Assembly: GCA_027485915.1 (NCBI GenBank)
Contig: JAIXQA010000001.1
Location: 1 to 64,000, forward strand
Direction: 5' to 3'
Length of the DNA stretch: 64,000 nucleotides
Source: Alphaproteobacteria bacterium
GTDB taxonomy: Bacteria > Pseudomonadota > Alphaproteobacteria > Caulobacterales > Aquidulcibacteraceae
The position numbers were made by a program, and so were the translations under genes. Under the pieces are notes generated by a model. It saw nothing but the letters and a program-made list of their open reading frames with translations, did not search any database and had not been told where the DNA came from. Numbering within the stretch: position 1 is the stretch's first letter; each line of letters starts with the position of its first letter. Shown here piece after piece: positions 24,056 through 33,715 of the stretch.

Positions 24056-26170
24056 ATGCAAAGACGCGGCAAGATCGGCCTGACGGCTGGTCTATTGATC
24101 CTTATTCTGGTTGTGGGGGCTTATGCTGCGGGTGTACGACTGGCCTTATTCCCTGAGGCGATCAATCCAGCGCCTTATCTTGAAAAGGCCAAAACCTATA
24201 ATGCTTTGATTGAGCGCGATAAATTTGGCGTGCCTCATATCTCTGGGCCGCGCGATGTCGATGTCGCCTTTGGGATGGGCTATGCGCATTCAGAAGATGA
24301 CTTTGCGACCATCTCCGAAGCCGTCCTGACCACACGTGGTAGCATGAGTGAGACCAAGGGCAAGGATGCGGCTGTTGGCGATTATCTGGTGCAATTGCTG
24401 AAGGTTTGGGACAGCGTCAACGCAGGCTATGAGCGCGAAGTCACTCCAGAAGCCCGTGCGGTCATGCAGGCCTATGCCGACGGGATCAATCTTTATGCCG
24501 CGCAAAACCCCACAAAAGTGCCCAGCGGCCTGTTGCCCTTATCTGGCAAAGATGTGGCGGCGGGCACTGTGTTCCGCGGGCCGTTTTTCTATGGGCTGGA
24601 TAAAGTCTTTAAGTCGATCTTGGAACCCGAAGCCGGGCCAGATAAGGCCCCGCCAAAGGGATCTAATGGGATTGCGATTGCACCCAAGCGCTCCACCGAC
24701 GGTGCAACCCGCCTTCTGGTCAATTCCCACCAGCCCTATGACGGCATGGTGGCGTGGTATGAAGCCGTCCTTGAAAGCGGTGAAGGCTGGCATGTTGCTG
24801 GGGGCTTTTTCCCGGGTTCTCCCTTCATGCTGCACGGTCATAATGCCAATCTGGGCTGGGCCAGCACGGTCAATAAGCCTGACCTGGCGGACGTCTATCG
24901 GCTCACGACCGATAAGAAAAAACCTGATCAATATCTTTTAGACGGTAAATGGGTGAAGTTTGAAAAGAAGGTTGCCACTTTCCGTGTGAAAGTCTGGGGT
25001 CCGATCTTATGGACTGTGAAGCGCGATCTGTTGTGGTCCGTCCATGGACCGGCGCTTGAAACCGATCATGGTATTTTTGCCGTCAGCTATGCTGGCCAAG
25101 GCGAGCTACGCCAGCCCAATCAATATATGGCGATCAATAAGGCCAAAAATCTCACCGAGTGGCGCGCAGCTATGGCGATGCAGGCCCTGCCAAGTATCAA
25201 TTTCATTTATGCTGATGACGCGGGCAATATTGGCTATTTATCCAATGGCCAATTCCCGATCCGCAAGGATGGCGTCGATTGGTTGGGCATTTTGCCCGGT
25301 GACCGCAGCGATCTTTTGTGGCAGGGCCGGGTGGCGTTTGACAAATTGCCCCAGCTTTGGAACCCACAATCTGGCTTGGTGTTCAATTCAAACAATACGC
25401 CTTTGGTGGCGACAGAAGGCCCAGACAATATCGATTCTGAAAGCTTGGGCGCACATCTGGGCCTGCAGACCAATATGACCAATCGCGCCTACCGCGTTCT
25501 GGAAACCTATGCTTTGGACCCTGCCATCTCCGCGGAAGAATTTGAGGCCTATAAGTATGATTTGGCCTTTAGCGACAAAAGCATTTTAGCCGGCCTCATC
25601 CGAGAAGCCTTGACCTATGACGCAACAGACAACCTTGACTTAGCGGCAGCGCAGAAAATCCTAAAATCCTGGGATCGGCGTACGGATCGGAATAATCGTG
25701 GAGCGGCCTTGGCGGTGCTTATGGGCCAGCCAATTGGTCGCGCGGCAGAAAATGGCGAGACTTTGCCACCGCTTCGGCCAGCCTTAGATGCTGCCATCAC
25801 CCAGCTTAAGACCCATTTCGGGCGCTTGGACCCCACCTGGGGCGAGGTCAATCGTTATCGCCGCGGCAACCTCGATTTACCCATTGCCGGTGGCCCCGAC
25901 GTCTATCGCGCAGTCTATGGTGCAACTCAAAAGGATGGCACGCTAACAGCAAATGGCGGAGATACGTTCATTATGTTCGTCAGTTGGGACAAAGAAGGCA
26001 AATTATCCTCGCGCAGTATCCACCAATATGGCTCGGCGACTTTGGACAAAGCCTCGCCCCATTATGCCGACCAAGGCAAGCTGTTTGTCGAGATGAAGAC
26101 CAAGCCCGTTCTGTTCAACCGCACCGATCTTGCTGGCCAAATTGAGCGTAGTTATCGGCCCGGTCGCTAA
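24056..26170 (+). CDS. Penicillin acylase-family amidohydrolase
   Basis: 704 aa. An N-terminal hydrophobic segment (about 8-28) acts as a signal or anchor. The alpha region carries RDKFGVPHISG and AFGMGYAHSEDDF, both typical. The expected autoproteolytic site is KGSNG, making S203 the N-terminal nucleophile of the beta chain; the later HGHNANLGWASTVNKPDLAD and GNIGYLSNGQFPIR segments match the substrate-site motifs of the family. Members hydrolyse the amide bond of beta-lactams, N-acyl-homoserine lactones or other N-acyl compounds in the periplasm. Which of these applies cannot be told. The family has been linked to quorum-signal degradation. The gene follows a 166-bp gap and precedes the flavoprotein gene by 23 bp. 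Confidence 0.87.
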   Translation: MQRRGKIGLTAGLLILILVVGAYAAGVRLALFPEAINPAPYLEKAKTYNALIERDKFGVPHISGPRDVDVAFGMGYAHSEDDFATISEAVLTTRGSMSETKGKDAAVGDYLVQLLKVWDSVNAGYEREVTPEARAVMQAYADGINLYAAQNPTKVPSGLLPLSGKDVAAGTVFRGPFFYGLDKVFKSILEPEAGPDKAPPKGSNGIAIAPKRSTDGATRLLVNSHQPYDGMVAWYEAVLESGEGWHVAGGFFPGSPFMLHGHNANLGWASTVNKPDLADVYRLTTDKKKPDQYLLDGKWVKFEKKVATFRVKVWGPILWTVKRDLLWSVHGPALETDHGIFAVSYAGQGELRQPNQYMAINKAKNLTEWRAAMAMQALPSINFIYADDAGNIGYLSNGQFPIRKDGVDWLGILPGDRSDLLWQGRVAFDKLPQLWNPQSGLVFNSNNTPLVATEGPDNIDSESLGAHLGLQTNMTNRAYRVLETYALDPAISAEEFEAYKYDLAFSDKSILAGLIREALTYDATDNLDLAAAQKILKSWDRRTDRNNRGAALAVLMGQPIGRAAENGETLPPLRPALDAAITQLKTHFGRLDPTWGEVNRYRRGNLDLPIAGGPDVYRAVYGATQKDGTLTANGGDTFIMFVSWDKEGKLSSRSIHQYGSATLDKASPHYADQGKLFVEMKTKPVLFNRTDLAGQIERSYRPGR

Positions 26171-26193
26171 ACACTCAAAGGAAGGAAATCGCC

Positions 26194-27132
26194 ATGAACC
26201 GTTTTTTGGCCCATACCGGCGCAAAATATCCGATCATCCAAGCCCCGATGGGCTGGATCGCTCGTTCGCAATTGGCGTCGGCTGTCTGTGAGGCAGGGGG
26301 CCTTGGCGTGATCGAAACCTCCTCTGGCGAAACTGAAAACTGCCAAGCCGAAATCTTGAAGATGAAGACGCTGACCACAGCGCCCTTCGGCGTCAATCTA
26401 CCGATCATGTTTCTGAAAAATGATGCGATTTTGCAATTCATCTGTGAGTCTGGGGTGAAGTTTGTCACCACCTCTGCTGGCAGTCCGGCCAAATTTATTG
26501 CGCCGCTGAAGGCTGCTGGAATTGTTGTGTATCATGCCGTGCCAACCGTAGACGCCGCCTTGAAATGCGTGGAAGCAGGCATTGATGGTTTAGTGGTCGA
26601 GGGCGCTGAGGGCGGTGGCTTTAAGAACCCAGAAGAAGTCTCAACCCTCGTCCTTCTGCAAGCCATCCGGCGTGTCACGGACGTGCCTTTGGTGGCGGCA
26701 GGCGGCATTTGTGACGGTAAGGGGATGGCAGCTGCCTTTGCCTTGGGGGCAGAGGCCATTCAAATGGGTACGCGCTTTGTTAGCTGCGCCGAGAGCCCCG
26801 TACATCACAATTACAAGCAAGCTATACTCGATGCCAAAGAAACAGGAACTTACGTTCTAAACAAGAAGGCAAGCCCCTGTATTCGGGCCTTGAAGACGCA
26901 GCGTACGGCAGCCATTTATGACGCAGGTGTCATGCCGCCAGATACATTTAAAGGCATTCTCGATCTCTATTTCGGCGGGGACATGGAGGCCGCCGTCGGC
27001 CTTGCCGGCCAAACCTCAGGCCTGATTGACGAGATTAAGACCGCTCGCGACATTATTGAGGAGACAGTTGCCGAATTTCACGCCATTTCTGCTCGGATGG
27101 CGGCCATGGCCGCGGCGCAGAATTTTGGCTGA
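26194..27132 (+). CDS. Nitronate monooxygenase-like flavoprotein
   Basis: 312 aa TIM-barrel of the NMO/2-nitropropane dioxygenase family. The N-terminus KYPIIQAPMGWIARSQLASAV, the FMN-phosphate region VPLVAAGGICDGKGMAAAFALGAEAIQMGTRF and the domain boundary are clear. The catalytic His of class I NMOs normally sits in an EAGGH motif; here the segment is EGAEGGGFKN with Phe at 143. It may therefore not oxidise nitronates and could be one of the NMO-like reductases. It has a good ribosome-binding site (AAAGGAAGG) and follows the acylase gene by 23 bp, so they may form a unit. It abuts the convergent TadG-like gene with no gap. Confidence 0.82.
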   Translation: MNRFLAHTGAKYPIIQAPMGWIARSQLASAVCEAGGLGVIETSSGETENCQAEILKMKTLTTAPFGVNLPIMFLKNDAILQFICESGVKFVTTSAGSPAKFIAPLKAAGIVVYHAVPTVDAALKCVEAGIDGLVVEGAEGGGFKNPEEVSTLVLLQAIRRVTDVPLVAAGGICDGKGMAAAFALGAEAIQMGTRFVSCAESPVHHNYKQAILDAKETGTYVLNKKASPCIRALKTQRTAAIYDAGVMPPDTFKGILDLYFGGDMEAAVGLAGQTSGLIDEIKTARDIIEETVAEFHAISARMAAMAAAQNFG

Positions 27133-28353
27133 TTAGCGGGCGAGCCGTGGCGCGCTCGCTGATGGACCAACGCCCTCAGGGACAGGCACACCGGAGCCCA
27201 CATAGTTCTTATTGATCACCAAGACTGGATTTTTGTCTAAGGTAATCGACTTGGCGACAATGACGCTCCAAGCCGAGTCTTGGGCGACATTGCCAGCTGC
27301 CGAGATAAAGAGCTCGCTGCCCGGAATATAGATCGTGCCCAACAGTTCCCGGACCCGGTTCGATGAAATGGTGAAGCGCTTTGTATTGGTACGCCCTGTC
27401 GCGATCAGGAAGCCCGCGAGTGGCCCTGTTTTTCGCGCGGTCAAGTTTACCGTCGAATTTTGACCAAAAGAGAAGGCTCGATTGGTATCAAAAATTAGGA
27501 CAACATCATCGCCCTTTAGTGTAGCTCGACCATTAAATTCCATCTCACCTTTGAAATAATGTTCGCCTGGTTCGAGGATCATGGTGGCATTGCCATTGAT
27601 CGAAATCTGCTCGCAATGCACACCTGGTGGTAGGCTAACCGTTTCATTGCCGCTAAACTGAATGCTTTCAGCGGTCGTCAAGCAGCCAGCTGGTGGGGTG
27701 AGGTTGAGGTCTTTAAACGGATCGTCAATCGGTAGAGCCCCGACGCTTGCACTCGGTGTGATCATGCCTGTCGCGGTCTTTACGGCTTGGACGACACCGG
27801 CCTCAATGCGCGCTAGATTGACCACCGATATCCCAGAATTGGATTGAACCAGACAGCCAGGCGCCCGAATGATCGCGCGATCCTTTACATTCGCCCCAAT
27901 CGCTGCGGCTTGGTCAATTTGGAGCACGCAAAGCGGCGTTTTGCTTAAGGTCTCAGCTGTGGATGAGGCCTCAAGTGTTGCCGGGCTGGTCACGAGACCG
28001 GAAAACATGGACTGAAACTGGGCGCGCGCGGTCACGCTCACAGTGCCGGCGGTACGATTGATGTCGACGGTAAAACTGGGTTCGGTTGTGTCCGTCACGC
28101 CGCTTAAGGCATTGGCGGCGAGTGCAATCGCTGTGCTACGAATGCCATCATCGCCACGGGTGGAGACACTAAGTTCGCCAGCTCCAGCAAGTGCGCCTGC
28201 ATCAACCGCTGCTTGCAAATTGGCTTTGCTTTTAGCGATCCCGGCCATCTCTACACCACAAAGGACAGCATAGCTCAGTGGTACCAGTGCAATAGCACCG
28301 ACCATTGTGATGTTGCCCCGCCGTGATTTCTTGCTGAAGAGTCGGTCAAACAT
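27133..28353 (-). CDS. TadG-like pilus/adhesion-associated protein
   Basis: 406 aa. The N-terminus RRGNITMVGAIALVPLSYAVLCGVEMAG is the TadE/TadG-like membrane anchor, followed by the typical KANLQAAVDAGALAGAGEL segment. The rest is extracytoplasmic with sparse Cys and repeated beta-type segments (LSKTPLCVLQIDQAAAIG). TadG-type proteins are minor components or partners of Flp/Tad pili. No other tad genes are nearby, so it is an orphan copy. It is followed on the same strand, further upstream, by a sensor-kinase gene; a link is possible but unsupported. Confidence 0.75.
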   Translation of the reverse strand: MFDRLFSKKSRRGNITMVGAIALVPLSYAVLCGVEMAGIAKSKANLQAAVDAGALAGAGELSVSTRGDDGIRSTAIALAANALSGVTDTTEPSFTVDINRTAGTVSVTARAQFQSMFSGLVTSPATLEASSTAETLSKTPLCVLQIDQAAAIGANVKDRAIIRAPGCLVQSNSGISVVNLARIEAGVVQAVKTATGMITPSASVGALPIDDPFKDLNLTPPAGCLTTAESIQFSGNETVSLPPGVHCEQISINGNATMILEPGEHYFKGEMEFNGRATLKGDDVVLIFDTNRAFSFGQNSTVNLTARKTGPLAGFLIATGRTNTKRFTISSNRVRELLGTIYIPGSELFISAAGNVAQDSAWSVIVAKSITLDKNPVLVINKNYVGSGVPVPEGVGPSASAPRLAR

Positions 28354-28500
28354 TTTGCACGCCTACTGCCGTTAGGCTGCTTCTAGGCCTACAAGTTGAA
28401 GGTAAAATGAAGCTGTCCGCCCAGATGCGATCAGTATTCGTATGTATTCAATAACCAAGATTCAGGTAGTCGAAAGACAATTATTGGATTGGTCGAATAG

Positions 28501-29652
28501 TCAATCTAATTCGAGCGGAAACTCCATCTCAATACCAAAGCCGACATCTTCACCGCTGACAAGATGTATTTCTCCGCCAACAGCTTTCAAGCTGCCAACA
28601 GCTGTGGCCAAGCCAAGGCCTAAACCGTCTTCTGTGCGCTGAAGTGCCGAAGTGCCCTGTTTAAAGGCTTGGATGGCGAGCGCAAAGCTTGTCTGATCCA
28701 TGCCTTGCCCTGCGTCAGACACCCGGATCGCGACCCGTCCATTCGCCGTCTTCTGACCCGTGACGTGGATTGGCGCTTGTCCATGGGCAAAAGCATTTTC
28801 GATAAGATTACGCAGCGCTGTCAGCAGCAAGTCATAATCGCCTGTAATCTCACTATTGCCGGTGCGGTCAGCCAGTTTTAGGTCGGTTGATTTCCCGCCT
28901 CCGCGCAGGGCCTCACGTGCGGCTGCTTTGATGAGATCGGCAACTGAGAAGACTTTTTTAGTGACTTCAATGTCGCCGGACAGGATGCGGGCGGATTCCA
29001 TCAATTGGTCATGCATCCGCTTGAACTTTTCAGCGGCCATCAGAATCTGACGAGCATGGCCTTGGATCGCCGTATTTTCGCTATGGCTCTCAATCAGACG
29101 GCCAAAGCCCAAGATGACATTGAAGGGCGTATTAAACTCATGCCGCATCAAGCGCAGAATATTGGTCTTGAGACCATCTGCTTGTTCTGCCAAGCGGCGA
29201 CCTTGTCGTTGTTTGGCATCTGCACGGCTGTTGCGCAGCACATAGGATAATTGGTGACTGACCAAACGCCAGTTCAGCGGCTTAATCGCAAACGAGGTTG
29301 CCCCCGTGCCATAGGCGCGGTCGATAGCTTCCATGTCTTCGCGGCCGGTGATGACCACGATGGGCAAATCTTCCAAGCTGGGTTCGGCACGCACGGCAGC
29401 GATCAGCTCAAAGCCGTCCATGATGGGCATTTCCAGATCGACTAAAGCAATATCGATCCCGCCTTTCTTCAGGCGCTCCAACGCGGCGCGACCATCTTCG
29501 GCCACTTCAACTTCCATTGTTGGACTGGATAGATAAACGCCAGCAAACTCGCGCAGGATTGGGTCGTCATCCACCACCAGAATCCGCGCGTAGTCGGTCG
29601 CCACAAATTGTGGCGAAACCGTCGGCCCAAGGCTTTTGCCAAAGTCAGTCAT
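28501..29652 (-). CDS. Receiver-histidine kinase hybrid protein
   Basis: 383 aa, soluble. An N-terminal receiver domain (about 22-140) has D72 in ALVDLEMPIMDG as phosphoacceptor and the conserved Lys in FAIKPLNW. A dimerisation/phosphoacceptor region follows with LMRHEFNTPFNVI (H171; the usual HE(I/L)RTP is HEFNTP here). The ATP-binding domain has NLIENAFAHG (N box), SDAGQGMD (G1) and GLGLGLATA (G2). It likely takes input by phosphorylation of the receiver or by partner binding. It is divergent from the large phosphorelay gene at 29881, 228 bp away, so the two may work together; no specific partner is evident. Confidence 0.87.
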   Translation of the reverse strand: MTDFGKSLGPTVSPQFVATDYARILVVDDDPILREFAGVYLSSPTMEVEVAEDGRAALERLKKGGIDIALVDLEMPIMDGFELIAAVRAEPSLEDLPIVVITGREDMEAIDRAYGTGATSFAIKPLNWRLVSHQLSYVLRNSRADAKQRQGRRLAEQADGLKTNILRLMRHEFNTPFNVILGFGRLIESHSENTAIQGHARQILMAAEKFKRMHDQLMESARILSGDIEVTKKVFSVADLIKAAAREALRGGGKSTDLKLADRTGNSEITGDYDLLLTALRNLIENAFAHGQAPIHVTGQKTANGRVAIRVSDAGQGMDQTSFALAIQAFKQGTSALQRTEDGLGLGLATAVGSLKAVGGEIHLVSGEDVGFGIEMEFPLELD

Positions 29653-29848
29653 AGGCCGCTACCTTGGCATGAAAGCAAGCGAACGCGGTCTCTAAGGGCC
29701 CATACTGATGGATTAGAACGGCGTTGTGCACGTCTATTAAACTCCTGTTGGTATCAACCTGTAGCTTAAATCGGTTAACCGCCCGTCAAGCCAAGTCGTC
29801 GCGATGCAGCAATTTGACGAGCTTTGTCAGTGGTCAAATTCTGTTGGC

Positions 29849-29863
29849 TTAACCCGCACTTAA
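29849..29863. promoter_or_regulatory. Possible CtrA-type box
   Basis: TTAACCCGCACTTAA has the TTAA-N7-TTAA form of CtrA sites and lies about 18 bp upstream of the large sensor gene. A second TTAA-N5-TTAAC lies near 29766-29779. The final C of the CtrA consensus is missing, and no ctrA gene is in the window. Confidence 0.35.
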
Positions 29864-29880
29864 TGTGTCCACGCTAGCTA

Positions 29881-32800
29881 ATGAGGACGATGTCAGTGCC
29901 CGGGTTTAATCAGGTGAAATCTCAGAAGAAGCCTCCTAAACAGAAAGTCCCAAAGGCCAAAAAGCCAAGCTCTATCCGATCACGGTTGGCGGCGCTTGTG
30001 CTGGGTTCGGTGATTTTCTCGGTCGTGCCCGTCACCATGATTTTCGCCTACCAGGACATGACGCGCCATGCGGAGGCCCGCTGGTCTGAAATGCGGACGG
30101 CAGCGCAGGTCTTGGCCAGCAGTGCGGCGGAGGCTGTTCAAGCCCAAGATCGTCAACGCGCCTTTATCGCGATACGCGCCATTTCCCGTAGCCCTGGGAT
30201 TGTCTATGCGCGGGTCGAATTGGCCAATGGCATGTCGCTGGCCGAAAATGGCTCTGGCACGCGCCTGCGGAACGACGTGCGGCTGGACTCTGAAAGCGCC
30301 AATCCAAACCTTGTGGCCTTGATCACCACCAAATCGGTGGAAGTGGTTTCGCCAATTGAATTGGGTGGACAGGTTTTGGGGCGCGTGGTCGTGGTCCATA
30401 TGGCCAATGACTTTTTAACCCCGCTGCTGCGCTCGATCGGCAGCGTGCTTGGCATCGCGTTCTTGGCTTTGATGATGTCTTTGGCCATTTCTCGGCGTAT
30501 CCAGCGCGCCCTGACTGAGCCGTTGAGTGATCTAACCAAGTCGGTCGCCGCAATTGGCGAAAAGGGCGACTTCTCGCAACGGGTGGAAGCCACGACGACG
30601 GACGAAGTTGGCACCTTGGTCACGGGCTTTAACGCCATGTTGGAAGCTATTGGCGAGCGCGACCGTCGCATTGAAGCCCATATGCGCGGCTTGGAAGCCG
30701 AAGTGGCCGCACGGACCAGCGACTATCTTATCGCACGTGACTCGGCTGAGCGGGCGAATGCAGCTAAGTCCGACTTCTTGGCGACCATGAGCCACGAAAT
30801 CCGCACGCCCATGAATGGTGTGATGGTTATGGCTGAGTTGTTGGCCGCCGAGTCTTTGCCGGCTAAAGCCAAGCGCCACGCCGATACGATTGTGAAGTCT
30901 GGGCGCAGTTTGCTTGCAGTTATCAATGACATCCTCGACTTCTCCAAGATTGAAGCTGGCAAGTTGGAAGTCGAAATTTGCGAAATCAATCTGCTAGACT
31001 TGGTCGACGACGTTTTGGCGCTATTCCATACCAAAGCGCGTGAAAAGGGCTTGGAATTGGTGGCCTCTGCCCATCCACAAGCCCCCAAGATGATCCCTGC
31101 AGACTCCGTCCGTTTAGGCCAAGTCATCTCCAACCTTGTTTCCAACGCGTTGAAATTCACCGAGACGGGCCATGTGCTGGTTCGTCTTGAGCCCGATCCA
31201 GACAGCAATTACTGGCGCTTGATTGTGCAAGATACTGGGATCGGGATCGCCGAAGACAAGATTTCGGGTATTTTCTCGGCCTTCTCGCAAGAAGACCAAA
31301 CCACCACGCGTCGCTTTGGCGGTACAGGCCTTGGCCTGTCGATTTCCAAGCGGTTGGTGGAGGCTATGGGCGGACAAATTGGTGCGACCAGTAAGCAGGG
31401 CCACGGCACCAGCTTTCATGTCCGCTTGCCAGCCCTGACCGGCGATGCGCGTGTCCTTGCCGCACCGCCCGTACTCGAAGAATCCGATGTCCCATCCTGT
31501 GTGAAAGTGTTTGTTGAAGGCCAAGTGGAAGCTTGGGCGATCAGCCGCAGGTTTGCGGCAGCTGGGGCCGTGATCGGCCAGACAGACGCTCTGCAGCCAG
31601 ATTTATTGATCGCTGATAGGGCACATCGCACCGAATTGCCGTCCGGGATTAATCCCAAGAAACTGGTGTTGATTGCCGACCCAGACGACGCCGCCGCCGA
31701 TTCCATGGTGCGCTCTGGTCAAGCTGTGGCTGCCCTCCAGCGCCCCGTGCGCCACGCCGATATAGACCATTTGATCATGGCTCTACGCAATGGCACGAGC
31801 TTCGCGCTCACCCAAGGTGGGCTCACGAACCAAGCCATCACAATCGCTTATCCAGACGCTCGGGTCCTTGTGGTCGACGATGGTGAAGTCAACCGTGAAG
31901 TCGCGGTGGAGGCCTTGTCTCGCTTTGAAATCAAGGCTGACGTTGCCGTCGATGGCCAAGACGCGCTGAATGTTTTGGCCACCAAAGACTATGATCTGGT
32001 TCTCATGGACGGATCGATGCCCGTCATGGACGGCTATGAAGCTACGCGCGCAATCCGAAATCTTGAAGCCCAGCACGGTCGCAAGCGTTTGCCGGTGGTT
32101 GCCTTGACGGCCCATGTCGTGGGTACTGCTGCCAATGCGTGGTCAGAATGTGGTATGGATGGCGTGCTGCACAAGCCGTTCACCTTGGTGGCTTTGGGCG
32201 AGATCCTGCAAGCCAATCTGCCGGCCCATTTGGCAACCAAAGCTCTCGAAATGATCGACGCGCGCTCTGACGAACAGCCGATGGAGCAAACTGATCCAGC
32301 CGGCGATAGCGGCGAGGGTGGTTTGTTTGATGATGCGGTCATCTTGCCATTCCTGCGTGACCTGAAGACGCATCGTCGCGATTTCGTTGTGCGTGTGGTT
32401 GGCTTGTATCGAAACCATGCACCCAGCACCTTGATCGAACTACAAGAGGCACTCGAGGTGGGCGACCGCGAGCGTCTTGCCAAGGCTGCCCATTCGCTCA
32501 AATCCATGAGCCTCAATATCGGGGCGAGAGCTGTGGCAAAGCTGGCAGGCGGGATTGAGGCGGCAGTCCGCATTCACAATACACCTGTTGCGCCGTCAGA
32601 GATTGAGCGTGCCATCGCGCTTTTACATATGACGCTCGATCGCCTCGCTCAACTGATGGAAACCGACCTGACGGAGCCTGAAACCCCAGTCAAAAAGATT
32701 GAAGTCAAGCCTTCCGTCGTCGAAGTCATGAACACCGCCATTTTGTCGCCCGAAGAAAAAGCCCTGCGCGATGAGCTTGAAGCCGATCTAGAAACAGGCG

Positions 32801-33612
32801 CGCTCAGCATGGTTTATCAGCCGCTTTACGACCGCATGGGCAATCAAGTCGTGTCGGCCGAAGCACTTCTGCGGTGGGATCGTGGTGGCCGGGCACGCGT
32901 TGGCCCAGACGTTTTCATTCCGATCGCGGAAAAGTCTGGCTTCATCGCGCATATTGGCCATTTTGTGCGCCAGGCTGTGTTCAACGACACGGCTGATTGG
33001 GGCAATCTGCCTATTGCGCTCAATGTATCGCCACTTGAATTGATCGACGAGAACTTTGTCGGCGACTTGAAAGAGCTTTTTGCCGAAACAGGTTACAATC
33101 CAGCCCGCGTCGTCTTGGAAGTGACCGAAACAGCCTTCTTGGGTGACCCAGATCGCGTACGCCAGCTGTTTGCTCAACTGAAATCCATGGGCTGCAAACT
33201 CGCCCTCGACGACTTCGGGGTGGGCTATTCGAGCTTGACCTCGCTGCATCGCTTCCCATTTGACAAGATCAAGATTGATCGGGAGTTTGTCACCAGTTTG
33301 GATCTCGATCCGAAAACCTCACGCGAAGCTTTGGCGATCATCCAAGCGGTCTCCAGTATTGGTCGCGCTTTGGGCCGTGAAGTGGTGGCTGAAGGCGTAG
33401 AAACGGCAACCCAGCATGCGGTTCTGAAAGCGGCCGGCGTGCACACTTTGCAGGGCTATCTGTTTGGCAGGCCGATGGTGGCCAGTGAATTCGCACGTCT
33501 GTTGACTCCGACAACGTCGAGCACGACTCCTTCGCTTGTCAGCACCAACCAGCCAGCCGATCCAACCTCTACCCCGATGACCCCGCCCGGACCCACGGCT
33601 TTGGCTTCCTAA
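29881..33612 (+). CDS. HAMP-kinase-receiver-HPt-EAL phosphorelay fusion
   Basis: 1243 aa. Two membrane helices (about 36-56, 183-203) bracket a periplasmic sensor region of about 125 aa. Then come HAMP (about 204-256), a HisKA domain with H305 in SHEIRTP, an ATPase domain with DTGIGI and GLGLSIS, a degenerate receiver (about 520-650), a full receiver with D710 in LVLMDGSMPVMDG, an HPt domain with H871 in AAHSLKSM, and an EAL domain (about 965-1215). The EAL catalytic set is intact: EALLRW (E994), LNVS, EVTETAF, DDFGVGYSS, KIKIDREF and EGVET. The protein should phosphorylate itself and pass phosphate to its HPt, and should be able to hydrolyse c-di-GMP. The first 30 residues are Lys-rich. This architecture is unusual. 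Confidence 0.88.
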   Translation: MRTMSVPGFNQVKSQKKPPKQKVPKAKKPSSIRSRLAALVLGSVIFSVVPVTMIFAYQDMTRHAEARWSEMRTAAQVLASSAAEAVQAQDRQRAFIAIRAISRSPGIVYARVELANGMSLAENGSGTRLRNDVRLDSESANPNLVALITTKSVEVVSPIELGGQVLGRVVVVHMANDFLTPLLRSIGSVLGIAFLALMMSLAISRRIQRALTEPLSDLTKSVAAIGEKGDFSQRVEATTTDEVGTLVTGFNAMLEAIGERDRRIEAHMRGLEAEVAARTSDYLIARDSAERANAAKSDFLATMSHEIRTPMNGVMVMAELLAAESLPAKAKRHADTIVKSGRSLLAVINDILDFSKIEAGKLEVEICEINLLDLVDDVLALFHTKAREKGLELVASAHPQAPKMIPADSVRLGQVISNLVSNALKFTETGHVLVRLEPDPDSNYWRLIVQDTGIGIAEDKISGIFSAFSQEDQTTTRRFGGTGLGLSISKRLVEAMGGQIGATSKQGHGTSFHVRLPALTGDARVLAAPPVLEESDVPSCVKVFVEGQVEAWAISRRFAAAGAVIGQTDALQPDLLIADRAHRTELPSGINPKKLVLIADPDDAAADSMVRSGQAVAALQRPVRHADIDHLIMALRNGTSFALTQGGLTNQAITIAYPDARVLVVDDGEVNREVAVEALSRFEIKADVAVDGQDALNVLATKDYDLVLMDGSMPVMDGYEATRAIRNLEAQHGRKRLPVVALTAHVVGTAANAWSECGMDGVLHKPFTLVALGEILQANLPAHLATKALEMIDARSDEQPMEQTDPAGDSGEGGLFDDAVILPFLRDLKTHRRDFVVRVVGLYRNHAPSTLIELQEALEVGDRERLAKAAHSLKSMSLNIGARAVAKLAGGIEAAVRIHNTPVAPSEIERAIALLHMTLDRLAQLMETDLTEPETPVKKIEVKPSVVEVMNTAILSPEEKALRDELEADLETGALSMVYQPLYDRMGNQVVSAEALLRWDRGGRARVGPDVFIPIAEKSGFIAHIGHFVRQAVFNDTADWGNLPIALNVSPLELIDENFVGDLKELFAETGYNPARVVLEVTETAFLGDPDRVRQLFAQLKSMGCKLALDDFGVGYSSLTSLHRFPFDKIKIDREFVTSLDLDPKTSREALAIIQAVSSIGRALGREVVAEGVETATQHAVLKAAGVHTLQGYLFGRPMVASEFARLLTPTTSSTTPSLVSTNQPADPTSTPMTPPGPTALAS

Positions 33613-33715
33613 GCGAACCTGTGAGTATCGCAGGTCTTGGACTGGCAGGGCTTACCAAAATCATGTCATAGTCTTTCGCCTTCTAGGGGAAAACGGGGGC
33701 TAGACGGGTTTGGAC

